A DNA stretch of 64,000 bases from Pyropia haitanensis (GCA_008729055.1 SDUX01000010.1:682001-746000), one strand, 5' to 3'. Shown: positions 52,570 to 63,390, counted from the stretch's first letter. Numbers and translations are program-made. Notes: generated by a model not told the origin, from the sequence alone.

Positions 52570-52604
<35 letters not shown>

Positions 52605-52934
52605 GGCCGCCGCGACGGGCGCGGCCATTGTCGACGGGCTGCCCGCCGCCCCGCCGCCGACGGGGAGGCCGTCCGTCTGTTGGCGGGCGCGGGTGTCCCC
52701 TGCCACCAACGCCGACGGCGCCGCCAAGGTCGCCTGCGGGGACCCGCGCGCTTGCCGCCCCCCCCCCCCCCCCCCCCCCCTCCCGCCCCCTGTGCCGGCA
52801 GCGCGTGTGTTTGGGGTCCTTCCCACGGGTAGAGGCAGCCACGCGCTTGTGTTTCCCGCCGCCGCGGCGCTCCGCCCTCCCCGCCCACCCCCGTTTACCC
52901 CTCGCGGTGCGCCGCGTGGTGGGCCACCGCCGCC

Positions 52935-53042
52935 ATGGAGCCGTCCAGCCCCCCGCCTGCCGCCCCCGGTGGCGGTGGCGGCACCTCCCCCCCCCCGCGT
53001 CGCCCTCTGGTGGCGGCGGCAGCAGCGGCAGCAGCGGCGGCA

Positions 53043-53086
<44 letters not shown>

Positions 53087-53524
53087 GGCGGCGGCGGCAG
53101 CCGCCGCACGCGCGGCGCGCCCATCGTCACGCTGACCCGGCGGCTGACGTTTGCGTCTGCGCACGCGCTGGCCAACCCCGCCCTCCCCCCCGCCGAGTCG
53201 GCGGCCCTCTACGGCCGCTGCGCGGGCCTCCACGGCCACAACTACACGCTGTGGGTGTCGTGCCGTGGGGCGGTGGACCCGGTCAGCGGGATGGTCGTCG
53301 GCGCGGCGTCGCTCAAGGAGGGGATGGCCGCGGCGGTGGCGGACCTAGACCACGCGGACCTGGGGTGTGTGCCCGAGCTGGGGGGGGTCAGCACCGTCGA
53401 GCGGCTGGCGGTGCTGCTGTGGGAGCGCCTCGCCGGGGGGGAGCTGGGGGGGGTCCTATCGCAGGTGGAGCTCGCCGAGACGGAGAACATCCGCGCCGTG
53501 TACCGGGGGGAGGTTCAGGAGTGA
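52935..53524 (+). CDS. 6-pyruvoyl-tetrahydropterin synthase (PTPS/QueD family), with a one-base frameshift
   Basis: The enzyme converts dihydroneopterin triphosphate to 6-pyruvoyl-tetrahydropterin, or to a related pterin in plant and algal forms. The core is 53127-53524: VTLTRRLTFASAHAL (first zinc His), YGRCAGLHGHNYTLWVSC (nucleophile Cys and the HGH zinc pair), VDPVSGMVV, DLDHADLG, STVERLAVLLWERL and ETENIRAVYRGE. All catalytic residues of the family are present. The core frame has no ATG for about 890 bases upstream before the internal GMVVG. The only well-placed start is ATG 52935 (GCCGCCATGG context, MEPSSPPPAAPGGGGG), in another frame. The two frames join at the C10 run 52987-52996 if one base is added, giving 196 residues. 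A Gly/Ser-rich linker precedes the core. Confidence 0.87.
52987..52996. other. C10 run at the PTPS frame break
   Basis: The frame of the only upstream ATG meets the enzyme frame here. Adding one C joins them. Confidence 0.75.
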
Positions 53525-53846
53525 GCGGGGCTGTCTATTCTTATTGTGTGGGTGGGGGGGCAAGGTTGGGGGGGGGGGGGCAAGGTTGGGGGCGCGGAGG
53601 ACAAGGCGCCAGTGGCTCGGCGGAGGTGCCACCGCGACACGAGGTGGCCGCCGCCGCCGCTCGCCGCGGCCGCTGGTCGTGGCGGCCGTGGCGGGCCGCC
53701 GCCGCCACTGCCGCGGCCACTCGGCCGCGGGCGCCATTGCGCCGCTGCCGCTCTACGCCCTCACCCTCGCCGTCCCCCCCCCCGCCCCCCTTCCCGACCC
53801 ACTTTTCTGCATCCCCCCTCCCGCGCCCACCTCCGCCCCCCCGCCC
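53525..53846. other. Convergent 3' region, PTPS / mitochondrial membrane protein
   Basis: A short spacer with a GTGGGGGGGCAAGGTTGGGGG phrase repeated at 53548-53595. Nothing coding was seen. Confidence 0.4.
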
Positions 53847-54486
53847 TCATGCTGTCCCCCGCCCGTCCTTGGGCCTATCCACCGTCACCGCCGCCAGCCG
53901 CTGCCCCTCAAACACCTCACACGCGGCCACGTCCACGGTGAACGCGCGGGTGCCCGCCGCGCCCGCATCCACCGCCAGCGTCAGCACCGCCGCCGACCGC
54001 GCCACCGCCGTGGCGGCCCGCTCCTCCGCCGCGCGCTGGCTGGGCGTGGCCCCCGCCCCCGCCGCCCGCCCCCACCGCAGCCGGTCCACCGCCGCCGCCG
54101 CCCGGCGGAGGGCGGCGTGGTCCACCCCGACCGCCCCCGCGGGCGCCTCGGCGGCGAGCGCCAGCCCCGCCCGCCCGGATGGGTGGTACGTGTACGCCCG
54201 CACCGCGCCCGTGGCGGGGTGGTGTCGAAGGGAGATGAGGCGGGTGCGGCAGAGGAGCGCCGCGCGGCCGCCGACGACGGCCGCCACCACCACGGCGCCG
54301 ACCGCTAGCGCGACGCGGGTGCCGACGGGGAGGGGGTCCGCGGCGGCGGCGCCGTCGTGGCCACCGCCCGTGGCGGGGGAGGTGGGGGTGGGGGCGGGGG
54401 GGAGGCCCCACGCGGACCCCACGACGGACGCCACTTCCTCCCGCGGCGGCGGCGGGAACGCGTCGCCGTCGCCCACATCTCCGCCT

Positions 54487-54532
<46 letters not shown>

Positions 54533-54979
54533 CGCCGCGGCCACCGTCGCCACCAAAGCCGCCATCGCCGCCGCCATCGTCAGGCGGCCCAACCAGGTCG
54601 GCACCCCCCCCTCCCAGCGGTGATGGCACCCCCCCCGGCACCCCCCCCCCGACACCCGCCAATGGCCACAGGAGCACCCCCCCAAACATCGCCACCGCCA
54701 CCACGTGCGCGGCGGCGGCGGGCACGGCCAGCCGGTAGTACCATGGCTCGGTGCGGTGGAGGAGGGTCACCCACCCGCCATCCGAATGCAGCCGACCGGC
54801 GGACGCGGGCCCGGGGGGGGGGCAGGGGGGGAGGGGGAGGGTGCGGGGGGGGGGGGGGCCGCCCCGCCACCGCCCCCGCGCCCCCGGGGGGGACGCCGCC
54901 CGCGGTGAGAGCGGAAGGGGGCGGCGGGGGTGGAGAGGAGGCGGCGGAGGAGCGGGGGGACGGGGGGGGAGGGTGGCAT
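53847..54979 (-). CDS. Predicted mitochondrial two-pass membrane protein, with frameshift in G runs
   Basis: The main frame (53847 to about 54800) reads RLHSDGGWVTLLHRTEPWYYRLAV. It then has a hydrophobic segment (AAAAHVVAVAMFGGVLLWPLAGV), a long Gly/Ser insert with a Ser run from a CTG repeat, a second hydrophobic segment (VGTRVALAVGAVVVAAVVGGRAA), then RTRLISLRHHPATGAVRAYTYHP and a C-terminal domain ending CEVFEGQRLAAVTVD. This frame has no ATG upstream. The nearest good start is ATG 54979 in another frame (MPPSPPVPPLLRRLLSTP), which looks like a mitochondrial presequence. The frames join across the runs at 54813-54822 (G10) and 54845-54858 (G14) if a net one base is added, giving about 377 residues. 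The layout resembles TMEM223/TMEM186-type mitochondrial proteins, but I cannot confirm the family. Confidence 0.55.
54487..54533. repeat. CTG/CAG repeat coding poly-Ser
   Basis: About 15 CTG units (one TTG) read as Ser codons (AGC) on the minus strand in the mitochondrial membrane protein gene. Confidence 0.85.
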
Positions 54980-56079
54980 CGCCGCGAAAGGGGAGGGGCG
55001 CGGCAGGCGGGGGGGCGGCGGGGGGGGGAAGGGGTGTTCGGCGAGAGCGTGTCGAGGAGTAGTGTGGACGTAACAGGGTACCCCCAAAGTGCGTACGCGC
55101 AAGGAAATAGAAACTGGCGAGGGGGGCAGACGCAGGGACGACAGGTCACGAGGGGAGGGAAACGGACACAGTGAGTGTGCAGATGCGGAAGTGGGGAACA
55201 AAGAGGTTGCCGACGTCGCCGACGGCGGAGCAGGCCTGCGCCTGCCGGCAGGCAATTTCAACCAGATGATAGAAGTACTTTCTCTGACATTGAATTATAT
55301 ACGAACACGGAAAGTGACCGCGTGGACTAAGCCAAAAGTTGAAACTATCCGGAGAGCACCAGATTTTGGACACGTCGTGTTTCATCACACATGAGCCGAC
55401 CCCCCCCCAGAGCCACACTGTGGGAGGTTCGATCACTTCTGGGGTTTCATACCACACCTGTTTCGCTTTCCCTCGTTGAAAATGGCGTACGGTGGCACCG
55501 GCTGTGGAGCCCGTTCCAAAGCCCCCGCACAGTTCCCCTCAACATACACCGAGTCGACCGCTCACCATCCTTCCGCTCCAGCAAAGGCCCCCGCCTGCCT
55601 CACAGCGGCGTGGTGGTGGCATCGGAGACGAAAGCATCCATATCGGCGACGACGGCGGGGGCGATGTGGCGGCGGCGACGGCGGCGGGGGCGATGTGGCG
55701 GCGGCGACGGCGACGACGCCGTCGGCCAGATACCCTTTACCACGCAGTGTGGAAGATGTCAGACTAGAAGCCGCCGCTGGCGCATGGGTGGATGCGTGGA
55801 GGCGAGACGGGGCAAGGGGGGTGTCTTCAACCTCCGTCCATCCTCGGATGCGTCTATTTTTGGCCGATGGGTACCTGGGTGCCCGCTGCCGGGCTTGCGG
55901 GACTACAAAGTAAAGAAGAGGAGACGGTGGGGCCCGAGTGCCTTGCGAGGGAGCATCCAACGCCCGCTGGTGGAGAGCCGTCAGGAAGTCCGGGGGAGGC
56001 AGCGGTAACGGCGCAGGCAGCAGGGGAGGGGAGGACTGGAAGACGGTACCGCCGCCCCCCATCCCCCCCCGCAGTCTGC
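54980..56079. other. Intergenic region with a less GC-rich patch and a 29-base repeat
   Basis: Bases 55060-55560 are less GC-rich, with stops in all frames. A 29-base-period duplication (GGCGGGGGCGATGTGGCGGC) lies at about 55654-55711. No conserved coding was seen. Confidence 0.4.
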
Positions 56080-56943
56080 TCAGTGGTACACCACGTCCTC
56101 CCGCAGCGCTTTGAGGCGCGGCACAAACGGCCCGCCCGGCAGCGGCCGCCGCCGCCGCCCGCCGCCCCCCGCCGCCGCTGCCGCTGCCGCGGCTGCCGCG
56201 GCGGCGGCCGCGGCGCGCCGCCGCCGCCGGGGTGGCGGCGGCGGCGGCGGTGGCGGCCGGTCGCCCGACGCGCCCTCCGCGGCGGCGGCGGTGGCGGCCC
56301 AGTGGAGCGCCGCCCGCAGCAGCCGCTTGCCGACCGCCAGGTGCGCGGCGGTCTTGGGCGTCACCACCGCCAACACCCGCGACGCGGCGGCGGCCGCCGC
56401 CGCCGCCGCCGCCGCGGCAGCCGCGGCGGCGGCCGCTGCTGTCGCGGGTGTCCCTGTCGGCTTGGCCGACCGTGGCCGCCGGCGGACGCCCGGCGGCGGC
56501 GGGTCGCCGCGGCGGCCGCCCCTGCTGACGCTGGAGGGAACGGGGGGGGGGTGCGCGCCACCCACCGCCGCTGCGCCGGCGGTGCGGCCGGCGTGGGCAG
56601 CCCCGCCCGGCTGGCCGACAGCGACAGCGGGGCGGCCAAGCCGCCGCCGCCGCCGCCGCCGCCGCCGTGGCCGTCAATTCCCGCGGGGTGCTTGCCGGGC
56701 TCAGCGGCGGCCGTGGCCGTCGCCGGCGCCCCCTCCCCCCCCCGCGTTGGCGGGAGCAACACCACCGAGCGGGGGCTGAGTGTGTCGCGGACGCGGTCTA
56801 ACCGGGGGCTCCCCCCCCTGGCGGCGGCGGCCGTGGCCGCCGCCGGCCACCCGCCACCACCACCCCCGCCGGCCGCGGCAGACCCCCCCTGCCATGGCGT
56901 CGCGCCGCCGGGCCGCCGGCCCGTCGCGGCGCCCCACCCCCGC

Positions 56944-56974
<31 letters not shown>

Positions 56975-58097
56975 GGAGCGCCTTGGCCGCCGGCGGCGGC
57001 GGGAAAAAGGGGAGCGCCCCCGGTCGCCACGGCCGTGACGGCAGCCGGTGCACGGCAGCGGTGCTGGGCGTGCCGGGCGGCGGGCGCGGTGACGGCCGCC
57101 GCCCCTGCCGCGCCGCCCGAAGGGCGGCGGCGGTGGTGCCGCCGCCGCCGCCACCGCCGCCGACCCCGCCGCACTGGGCGGGGGGGGAGGGCGGCGGGGG
57201 GGTGGGCGCCCGCCAGAGTGGCGCCAGCGGGGGGGAGCGCAGCCAGTCATGAGGCAACGCTTGGGGGGGGGGGCGCCGCTCCGCACCCGCCCCCGCCCAC
57301 AGGCGCGAGGGGGGGGCGTCGCGGACGGGCCGCGGCGCCATTGGCGCCCGCCGGCGGTGGCCGGGGACGGCCGCCGGCGGCGGCTGCGGGGGGGCGGCCC
57401 CGCCGGACCGGTCGCTGGCCCAAGCACTGGCACCGCCCGCGGCACCGTCACCGCCGCCGCTGCCGCCTCTGCCGCTTCTACTGCCCCTGCTGCCGCGGCG
57501 GGGGCTGCCACCGCCAGCCGTGCCATCCCTATGGCCACCGCCAACGCCGGCGCTGTCGCCACCAAGAGCGTGCAGCCACCCAGGGGAGCCCGGCCTCCCG
57601 CCTGCCGCTGCCGATGGCAACGACGGCACGCACGCCCCACCGGCGGCGGGTGGTGGCGCCATCGCCGCCCCGTGGGCAGTGTCGCTGCCACTGCCGCCGT
57701 TGCCCTCACAGCCACAGCCGCCGTCGCTGCCGACGGCGTCGCGGTCGCCATCACCTTCAGCGTCCCCGCCGCCCACCCCTCCGTCTCCACCCAAAAATGG
57801 CGCCGCCACCGCCCGCCACGCGTGCCCCCACACGTCCACAAAGATGCCCACCAGCGACGTGGGCTCCCCGTCGGCCAGCTCGCCCCCGCACCGGATGCCG
57901 CCGAGGCGGCCGCTGCCGGCGTTGCCGCTTCTGCTGAAGTTGCCGCCGCCGCCGCCACCGCCGTCGCCGCCACTGCCGCCGACGCCGCCGGTTGTCTCCC
58001 AGCTGGCTACGGACGCGGCGGCGCCCGCCGCGTCGCGGCGCGCGTGGAGCACCGCGACGGGAAAGAGGACGGCGGCGCGGCCGCCAAACGCCGCCAT
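56080..58097 (-). CDS. Unrecognised Gly/Pro/Ala-rich protein, with frameshift at a G10 run
   Basis: The start is taken at ATG 58097 (MAAFGGRAAVLFPVAVLHARRDA). Segments with ordinary amino-acid use stand between low-complexity tracts: AVASWETT, ELADGEPTSLVGIFVDVWGHAWRAVAAPFLG near the N-terminus, LPHDWLRSPPLAPLWRA, RLDRVRDTLSPRSVVLLPPTR, and a C-terminal part in another frame, VLAVVTPKTAAHLAVGKRLLRAALHWA and FVPRLKALREDVVYH. The frames join at the G10 run 56542-56551 if one base is added, giving about 672 residues. I do not recognise the family. The N-terminal hydrophobic stretch is short, and no clear signal peptide or membrane segment is present. It is a plausible gene because the ordered segments look protein-like and the break has the same form as in four other genes. 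Confidence 0.5.
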
Positions 58098-61000
58098 CGT
58101 CGACGCCGTTACCGCCGCCACCCGGTGTGCGCGACTGGGAGAAGAGAGTTACGCACAGGAACGAGTGTGATGGGGGGGGGGGTGGAGGGGGTGGGAAATG
58201 AGGTCGTCGACGTCACCTCCCTTGGTGAACAGAAGTCAGAGTAGCAACACCAGTTGCCAGAGAGTGAAGGCGTCGTGATGGTGGGAGAAGGGGACGTGCC
58301 GGTGGCAAGCGGGGAAGCGATGTGACGTGGGGGTGGCGGCGGCGGAAAGCACGGTCACAAACGCTTGCTGGTCGCGTCAGCAGCACGCTGTTGGTTCACC
58401 CCCCGTGTGCCAGCAGAGGCGAGGGCACAGCCGCAACCTTTCCGTCGCCCACGCCAAGCGCAGCCCGTCCGCTCCTGTAGAAGCGTGAGCGGGTCATGCA
58501 GAGGCTTGCATCACCCGCGTTGGGTGGTGTGCAGCCTGGGGAGGCTCCTGCAACGTCGCTAGGGGCAGACGCGGCAGTGTGGGTGGGGAAGAGGACGGGA
58601 AGAGTGCCACCCGCCGCCAACGCTGGCAGTCAGCTTCCGCCCTTCCCCCGTCCCCAGTCTTTCGACAGGCGCGGCGTGGGGCGCAGCTCCCGCGTCCGCG
58701 GAGGCCTCGCGTCAGACGCGGCGCGGCGCCCGCCGCCCGCGGGCGGCAGCTCAACCCCCCACCCACCCACCCCCCCCCCGTCCCTGCGTCGCCCGCGTAC
58801 CCAGAGAGCGGCGGGCAGGCCGCCGGCCACTGCCGCGGCGGCCGCTGCGGCCACCCCCTCTGGCGAGCGCCAGCGACACACCCCGGCCGCGGCGGCACCA
58901 CCACCGCCGCCGCCGCCGCCACCGCCGCCCCGTTGCGGGTGGCGCATGCCCGCAGCGCGCAGCGGCGGCGGACGCAGAGACGCGGCGGTGGCGAGGGGAC
59001 TGGGATTTGGAGAGGCGCTCGGGCGTGCAGAGCGGAGGGGGGCTTCCCGAAGCATTAGATGAGGCGGTCTCGCCACCGCGGGCGACGGTCCATCCTCCCA
59101 CCGACGCCTGCGAGACTGGTCCCGGCGAGAGTGGCGCCAGCCGGGTGGGGTCCGATGGTACAGGAATGGGGTGGGGTACGGCGCGAAAGAGACCCCATAC
59201 GCGAGAAGGCCTGTTGCCCGCAGCCCGCACGCTCCCGAGCGGCCGACGAAAGACTCGATCAACTTGTATCGTTCATTTTATGACTTACAGTGTGGCAAGA
59301 ATTGGGCGCTCGAGTGCCACACACGGCCTACAATGACAAGTGCAGTAGCCAATGCATTCCTCGTGTGGACAATTCTTTCAAGGTGGCGTAACAACCAACA
59401 CCAGAGAGGGCTAAGTCTACTTTGAAAATTGCCGTCCTGCGCCATGGTGATCATAGTTCCTCAAGGTGCTGCCGCCGTGCGACTGCTTGCTCACGGAACC
59501 TGCCATAGATTGTTCTTTTCCAGATCCCGCTTCTCGAGGTGCTGTGGCAAAGTGAAAGACGTGTGAATCGTACGGTACATGCAAAGCAGTTCATCGTTTG
59601 TACTTCGACGCGCCACGTCAACTGCATTGTTCGTTTCGATGTGTTCCGCAGCCACTTTCCACTTGCGCCGTCTGAGGATGGTCATCTGGGAGTGGCATCG
59701 CGAATAGAAGCTGCGGCCGGAGGGGTACTGTGCATGTGGCCCTTTGACATGGGTTGTGCGAGTTGGTGCGTCTGTGACTGGTTGGTGCTTTACTGCGAGA
59801 TTGAAGCACTATCTGGTCGGGGGATGTAGCTACGCCAGCTCGTCACTCTCTTCATTGGGGCTTGTCGATAAGCTTCGGTCATTACGAATCCTCATGTAAT
59901 TGACAGCTTCTGAAGTCAGCGTCAATTCCACAGTCCTTGTATCTAATGCGCATGGGTTATGGTAGCCGCGACTTAGCGACGCCACAATCATTGCTGCCTG
60001 GTGTGTTTTATAGGCTCGATTGCGACGCAGTCGTCACATTTCGGGCATTATAGCCGTTCAACGGCCCGAGTGGCCGAGCGTTCGTCGTTGGGCTTCGCCA
60101 CACGCGGGGCTCTGGCGGGACCAGTGACTGCCCCGCCGCCCACGACTCGCCCGCCTGCCCGGTCGTGGTGGGTGGAACAAGAGGTTTGAGAGAACCGGGT
60201 ACCGCTGCTCGCTGCTCAGCGGCGCCACTCGAACAAAAAGCCGCGGGTGCGGCCGGCCAGCCGCCGCATCCCCCCATCCCCATTTCCTGGCCGCCGCCCC
60301 GCCGCCTCTTTTCCTCTGATCCGCAGGAGAAGCCACCCATTCGGTTCCGCACGCAGGGGTGGATCGCGGCCGCCCAGTGCCCGCCTCGCATCGGCAGCAG
60401 CGGGCTTTCGCGTGCGCTCCCTTTCCCGCCGCCCCCCTCGTGAGAAGGAATCTTTTGCTTTCTCTATCTCGAGTTAGAATCCAACTCATCCCTCGCTGGT
60501 TGCAGTCAGAGGCTGGCAAGCGATAGCGAGTGGGCCCACAGCGAGACCCCTACGACCCCGTCGATGCAGGAAGATGGAATCCACATGAGGTGACTTGGAC
60601 CGCACAGCGGGGGCGAGGCGAGGGGGGCGGCTTGGGTCGCGGTCGTGGACAAGGCGCGGTGACCTCGTTCCTGCCCATGTGTGGTCGCAGGACTCATGGC
60701 TGAGGGCGTTGGCTGTTGTCCCGCTCCGTGGCGTGAACTGAAGTGAGTGGACCTATCGGTCGCGACTGCCAAGGTGTCGAGCAGGTGCCATCGCCCGACC
60801 AAAGATCCAGGCCACCCGTACGTACTCGTGGCCCAGGTCATCGCTTGCAAGTACCATGAACGCGATGGATAGTGGCTGAATCAAGACGACAAAGTACGTA
60901 CAACTGCAGGGCTAGACCGACGATTCCGCTTTCGCAAGGACACGTCCGACATGTGAGTCTTTGCGTCAATCGTGACCGACAAGGTAGGTGCACAACGCGT

Positions 61001-62277
61001 GCCACACGCTGGTGTTCGCGTGGTCTTTGAGCTCAACGGAAATCACCTCCAGTGGCCAGTCTCGAGGGCTGGGTGCCACGCTCGCTCTTGGTCCGCTCTT
61101 TTGTAACTTAAAGGAACGTGTTCAGAGCGCTGCCCTTACACTTGTGGGATATTGAATCTGTCAGCGTTCAGTGCAGTAGGGCGTGGGTGGGCTGGTGCGG
61201 TGCCTCGTCAGCCTTGAAAGCTCTTCCCTCCGCGCCTGTCCCGGCTGTACCCCCACGACTGGGCGTACTGCCCGTGTCTGGAACATCCAACGATACACGA
61301 CTCCCGTCCTGCGCGCACACGGCCGCTGCTCGTGCGCCACAATCGGAGTCCGAAGGGGCACGACTGTCGCGCCGCACGCGGAGCCTGCAAATGGGATCTC
61401 GCTGTTGGCACAGTGGTCACAACAGCGGCGCGACGTCCCCTTGCCTCGTACCATCGGCTGGCCAAGCCGAGTTTCTTGCACAGCATCACAGAGAAAGGGA
61501 GGGCATGGTGAGAGAGAACAGATTGTGATTTGACCGTCTATGGGTTGGTGCTCGTATGGGCACCTTCTATGTCGCTCTTCTGTCACTCTTTCCCCCTTTG
61601 GTGTATCACAAGCGTGCATCCCCGCACCTCCTCCATGCTTGTCTCCCCTCGCGATGAGCAGATCAGGTTCGCAGACCTGCGGAAGTGACAGGCCATGAGA
61701 CCGCCAGCAGGGATGGAGGTCTGTCGACGTGACAACGTAGGGGTGACGGCGCTTCACCCGCTCCCTCTCCTTCTCGAGAGATCCCACGTGAAGTGAAGCC
61801 TAGTTGCATCACCGGCGTCGGGGTCTCTGTCTCTGTTTCCGCCCGCCCCCTCCCCACTCACCGTTGTCACCCCCCGCTCAACCCAATCCGGTCGTTGCGG
61901 AAACAGCTGCTTCCACAGCAAACCCGTACTGGGGCCGCTACTCCTGCCCCTGCCGCCGCTGTTGCACTGTGAACCAACCCCCCCCCCCACCTCTTGACTC
62001 TCTGCTCAGCTGTTGTCTTTACCTCCCCCCCCCTTTTCCCTCCGTCATCATGGACAGCCCAAACAGTGTCACGCCGTAGTGTCGACCAACGCCGTCTGCT
62101 CTGTCTGGTCTCAACACTGGGTGGTCGCTCGTGGTTCGTCCGTGACAAGTGAGAGTGAGTTTACAAAAAAGGCACCCCAAGTGGCCGTGTCCGCCCCTCT
62201 CCGCTCCCCGGTCCGGGACGGTTCAAGCGCGTGCGCTGCCGTGCGGCTCCAAAGACGAGCACCGCGGTGCTGCGCGG
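58098..62277. other. 4.2-kb gene-poor region, partly much less GC-rich
   Basis: Bases 59240-60060 and 60480-62170 have near-balanced composition and stops in all frames. The longest open frames (about 200 codons near 61160-61790) have no conserved block. No tRNA, rRNA or transposase was seen. Bases 58400-59200 are GC-rich with overlapping open frames. It presumably contains the promoter of the gene ending at 58097 and the 3' end of the Gly-rich gene. Confidence 0.5.
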
Positions 62278-63222
62278 CTAGGCTGTGATGGTGCGGCCCG
62301 GCTGGCCGTCCTTGCCGTCGCGGCCCTTGGTCCCGCGACGCCCCGACCGGCCAGCCGGCCCGTCCCCGCCGTTACCGCCGTTCCCGGCATCCCCGCCGCT
62401 GCCGCCGACGCCCGAGTCGCCCCCGTCGCCGCCGTCCCCACCGTCGGCGCCAGCGCCGCCGTCGCCGCCGTCGCCGCCACGGCCGCCGTCGCCGCCGAGG
62501 CCGCCCTCCCCACCGTCGCCGCCGCGGCCACCGGGGCGGCCGGCCACGTTTCCGTCGCCGCCGCGGCCGCCGTCGCCGCCGTTGCCGCCGGCGCAGCCCT
62601 TACCGCCGTTGCCGCCGCGGCCGCCGTTGAGGCCTGGCAGCCCGTCGCCGCCGTCCAGGCTGCCCGTCTTGGCAAACGTCTCGGCCGAGCAGTCCTTCCC
62701 GTCGACGCCGTCAATGACGGGGCGGAAGTAGTTGTTGAAGACGGTGCGCAGATACGAGGGCTTGAAGCCAAAGAAGCCGCCGCCGCCGCCGCCGGTGGCG
62801 GGCACGGGCGATACGGTCGGCGTCGGCGATGCGGTCGGCGTGGCCGACGCGGTGGGCGCCGGGGTGGCCGCCGCCGGCGCGCAGACCGCCAGGCAGGTGC
62901 GGCCGGGGGTGGTGGTGGCAGCCGCCTTGCACGTCCACGCGCGGGTGACGGCCGGGTAGCAGCGGCCGTCCTTGAGGCGGAACGCCGGCACGCCGCCCCC
63001 GCCGGCGCACGGCACCTCGGCCGCCGACGGGCGGGCGAGGCAGAAGAAGCCGCTCAGGTCGGTGGTGGTGGTGCACGCAAATGGCTCGCCGCAAGCGGAC
63101 GTGGCCTGCGCCACCGACGGGGCCAGGTCGGCCGCGGGCGCGGCGGCGGCGAGCACCGACTGGGACACGAGCAAGGTGGAGGCGGTGGCAAGGGCGACCG
63201 CGCGGCGGGAGGTGGGGGCCAT
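62278..63222 (-). CDS. Secreted Gly/Asp-rich repeat protein (GGDGG repeats)
   Basis: The start is ATG 63222 and the product has 314 residues. A signal peptide (1 to about 26, ATASTLLVSQSVLAAAA) is followed by a Cys-containing domain (about 30-130; eight Cys, with CGEPFACTTTT, FFCLARPS, GRCYPAVTRAWTCK, TCLAVCAP). A Thr/Ser/Pro/Ala hinge (TPTASPTPTVSPVP) comes next, then FKPSYLRTVFNNYFRPVIDG and a Gly/Asp/Asn-rich region of about 125 residues with GGDGGxGG repeats. It ends GRDGKDGQPGRTITA, partly collagen-like (G-x-y). The hinge is a likely O-glycosylation site. The organisation suggests a secreted wall or matrix protein, but I know no named family. Similarity of the repeats to bacterial PGRS proteins is compositional only. 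A TATA-like ACATAAAG lies about 160 bases upstream. Confidence 0.78.
   Translation of the reverse strand: MAPTSRRAVALATASTLLVSQSVLAAAAPAADLAPSVAQATSACGEPFACTTTTDLSGFFCLARPSAAEVPCAGGGGVPAFRLKDGRCYPAVTRAWTCKAAATTTPGRTCLAVCAPAAATPAPTASATPTASPTPTVSPVPATGGGGGGFFGFKPSYLRTVFNNYFRPVIDGVDGKDCSAETFAKTGSLDGGDGLPGLNGGRGGNGGKGCAGGNGGDGGRGGDGNVAGRPGGRGGDGGEGGLGGDGGRGGDGGDGGAGADGGDGGDGGDSGVGGSGGDAGNGGNGGDGPAGRSGRRGTKGRDGKDGQPGRTITA
62330..62640. repeat. CCGCCGTCG-type repeat coding GGDGG units
   Basis: Imperfect 9-base units (CCG CCG TCG and variants) fill the 3' half of the secreted Gly-rich gene. Confidence 0.8.
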
Positions 63223-63382
63223 GGCTGGGGAGGGGGTGGGAGGGCAGACAGTTGGGGGCTGGATTGTGGGGTGGTGTGGAGCGAGTGGGTCGGGCAAGGC
63301 GGCTGTGTTGGAGAGGAGGTGGTGCTCGTGTTGCTGGAGAGATGAGGACATGAAGGGGAGTGGGAGAGGCTTGGACGGGCGG

Positions 63383-63390
63383 CTTTATGT
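63383..63390 (-). promoter_or_regulatory. TATA-like element (ACATAAAG) of the Gly-rich secreted protein gene
   Basis: The element lies about 160 bases before the ATG at 63222. The spacing is nearly the same as in the other TATA-bearing secreted-protein gene at 6942. Confidence 0.5.

Larger units (their letters stand above)
49235..52934. other. 3.7-kb divergent intergenic region between GH16 and PTPS
   Basis: The sequence is extremely GC-rich, with very long overlapping open frames on both strands that translate as Gly/Ala/Arg/Pro and hold no conserved block. Homopolymers include A17 at about 49588-49604, G18 at 49733-49750, G24 at 50328-50351, G22 at 51539-51560, C24 at 52411-52434 and C23 at 52758-52780. 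Short tandem repeats are listed separately. A small less GC-rich island lies at 51990-52080. Confidence 0.5.

Noticed and set aside
49430..52900. Very long open frames on both strands (up to about 800 codons)
   Set aside because: They overlap in several frames at once and translate to Gly/Ala/Arg/Pro runs with no conserved block. In DNA this GC-rich, stop codons are rare by chance. Only the GH16 first exon and PTPS are supported.
60062..60125. GAGTGGCCGAG phrase like a Ser/Leu tRNA D-arm
   Set aside because: No T-arm or acceptor stem at the right distance.
62330..62640. Similarity to mycobacterial PE_PGRS repeats
   Set aside because: Only composition is shared. There is no PE domain, and the gene has a eukaryotic-style signal peptide and TATA-like element.
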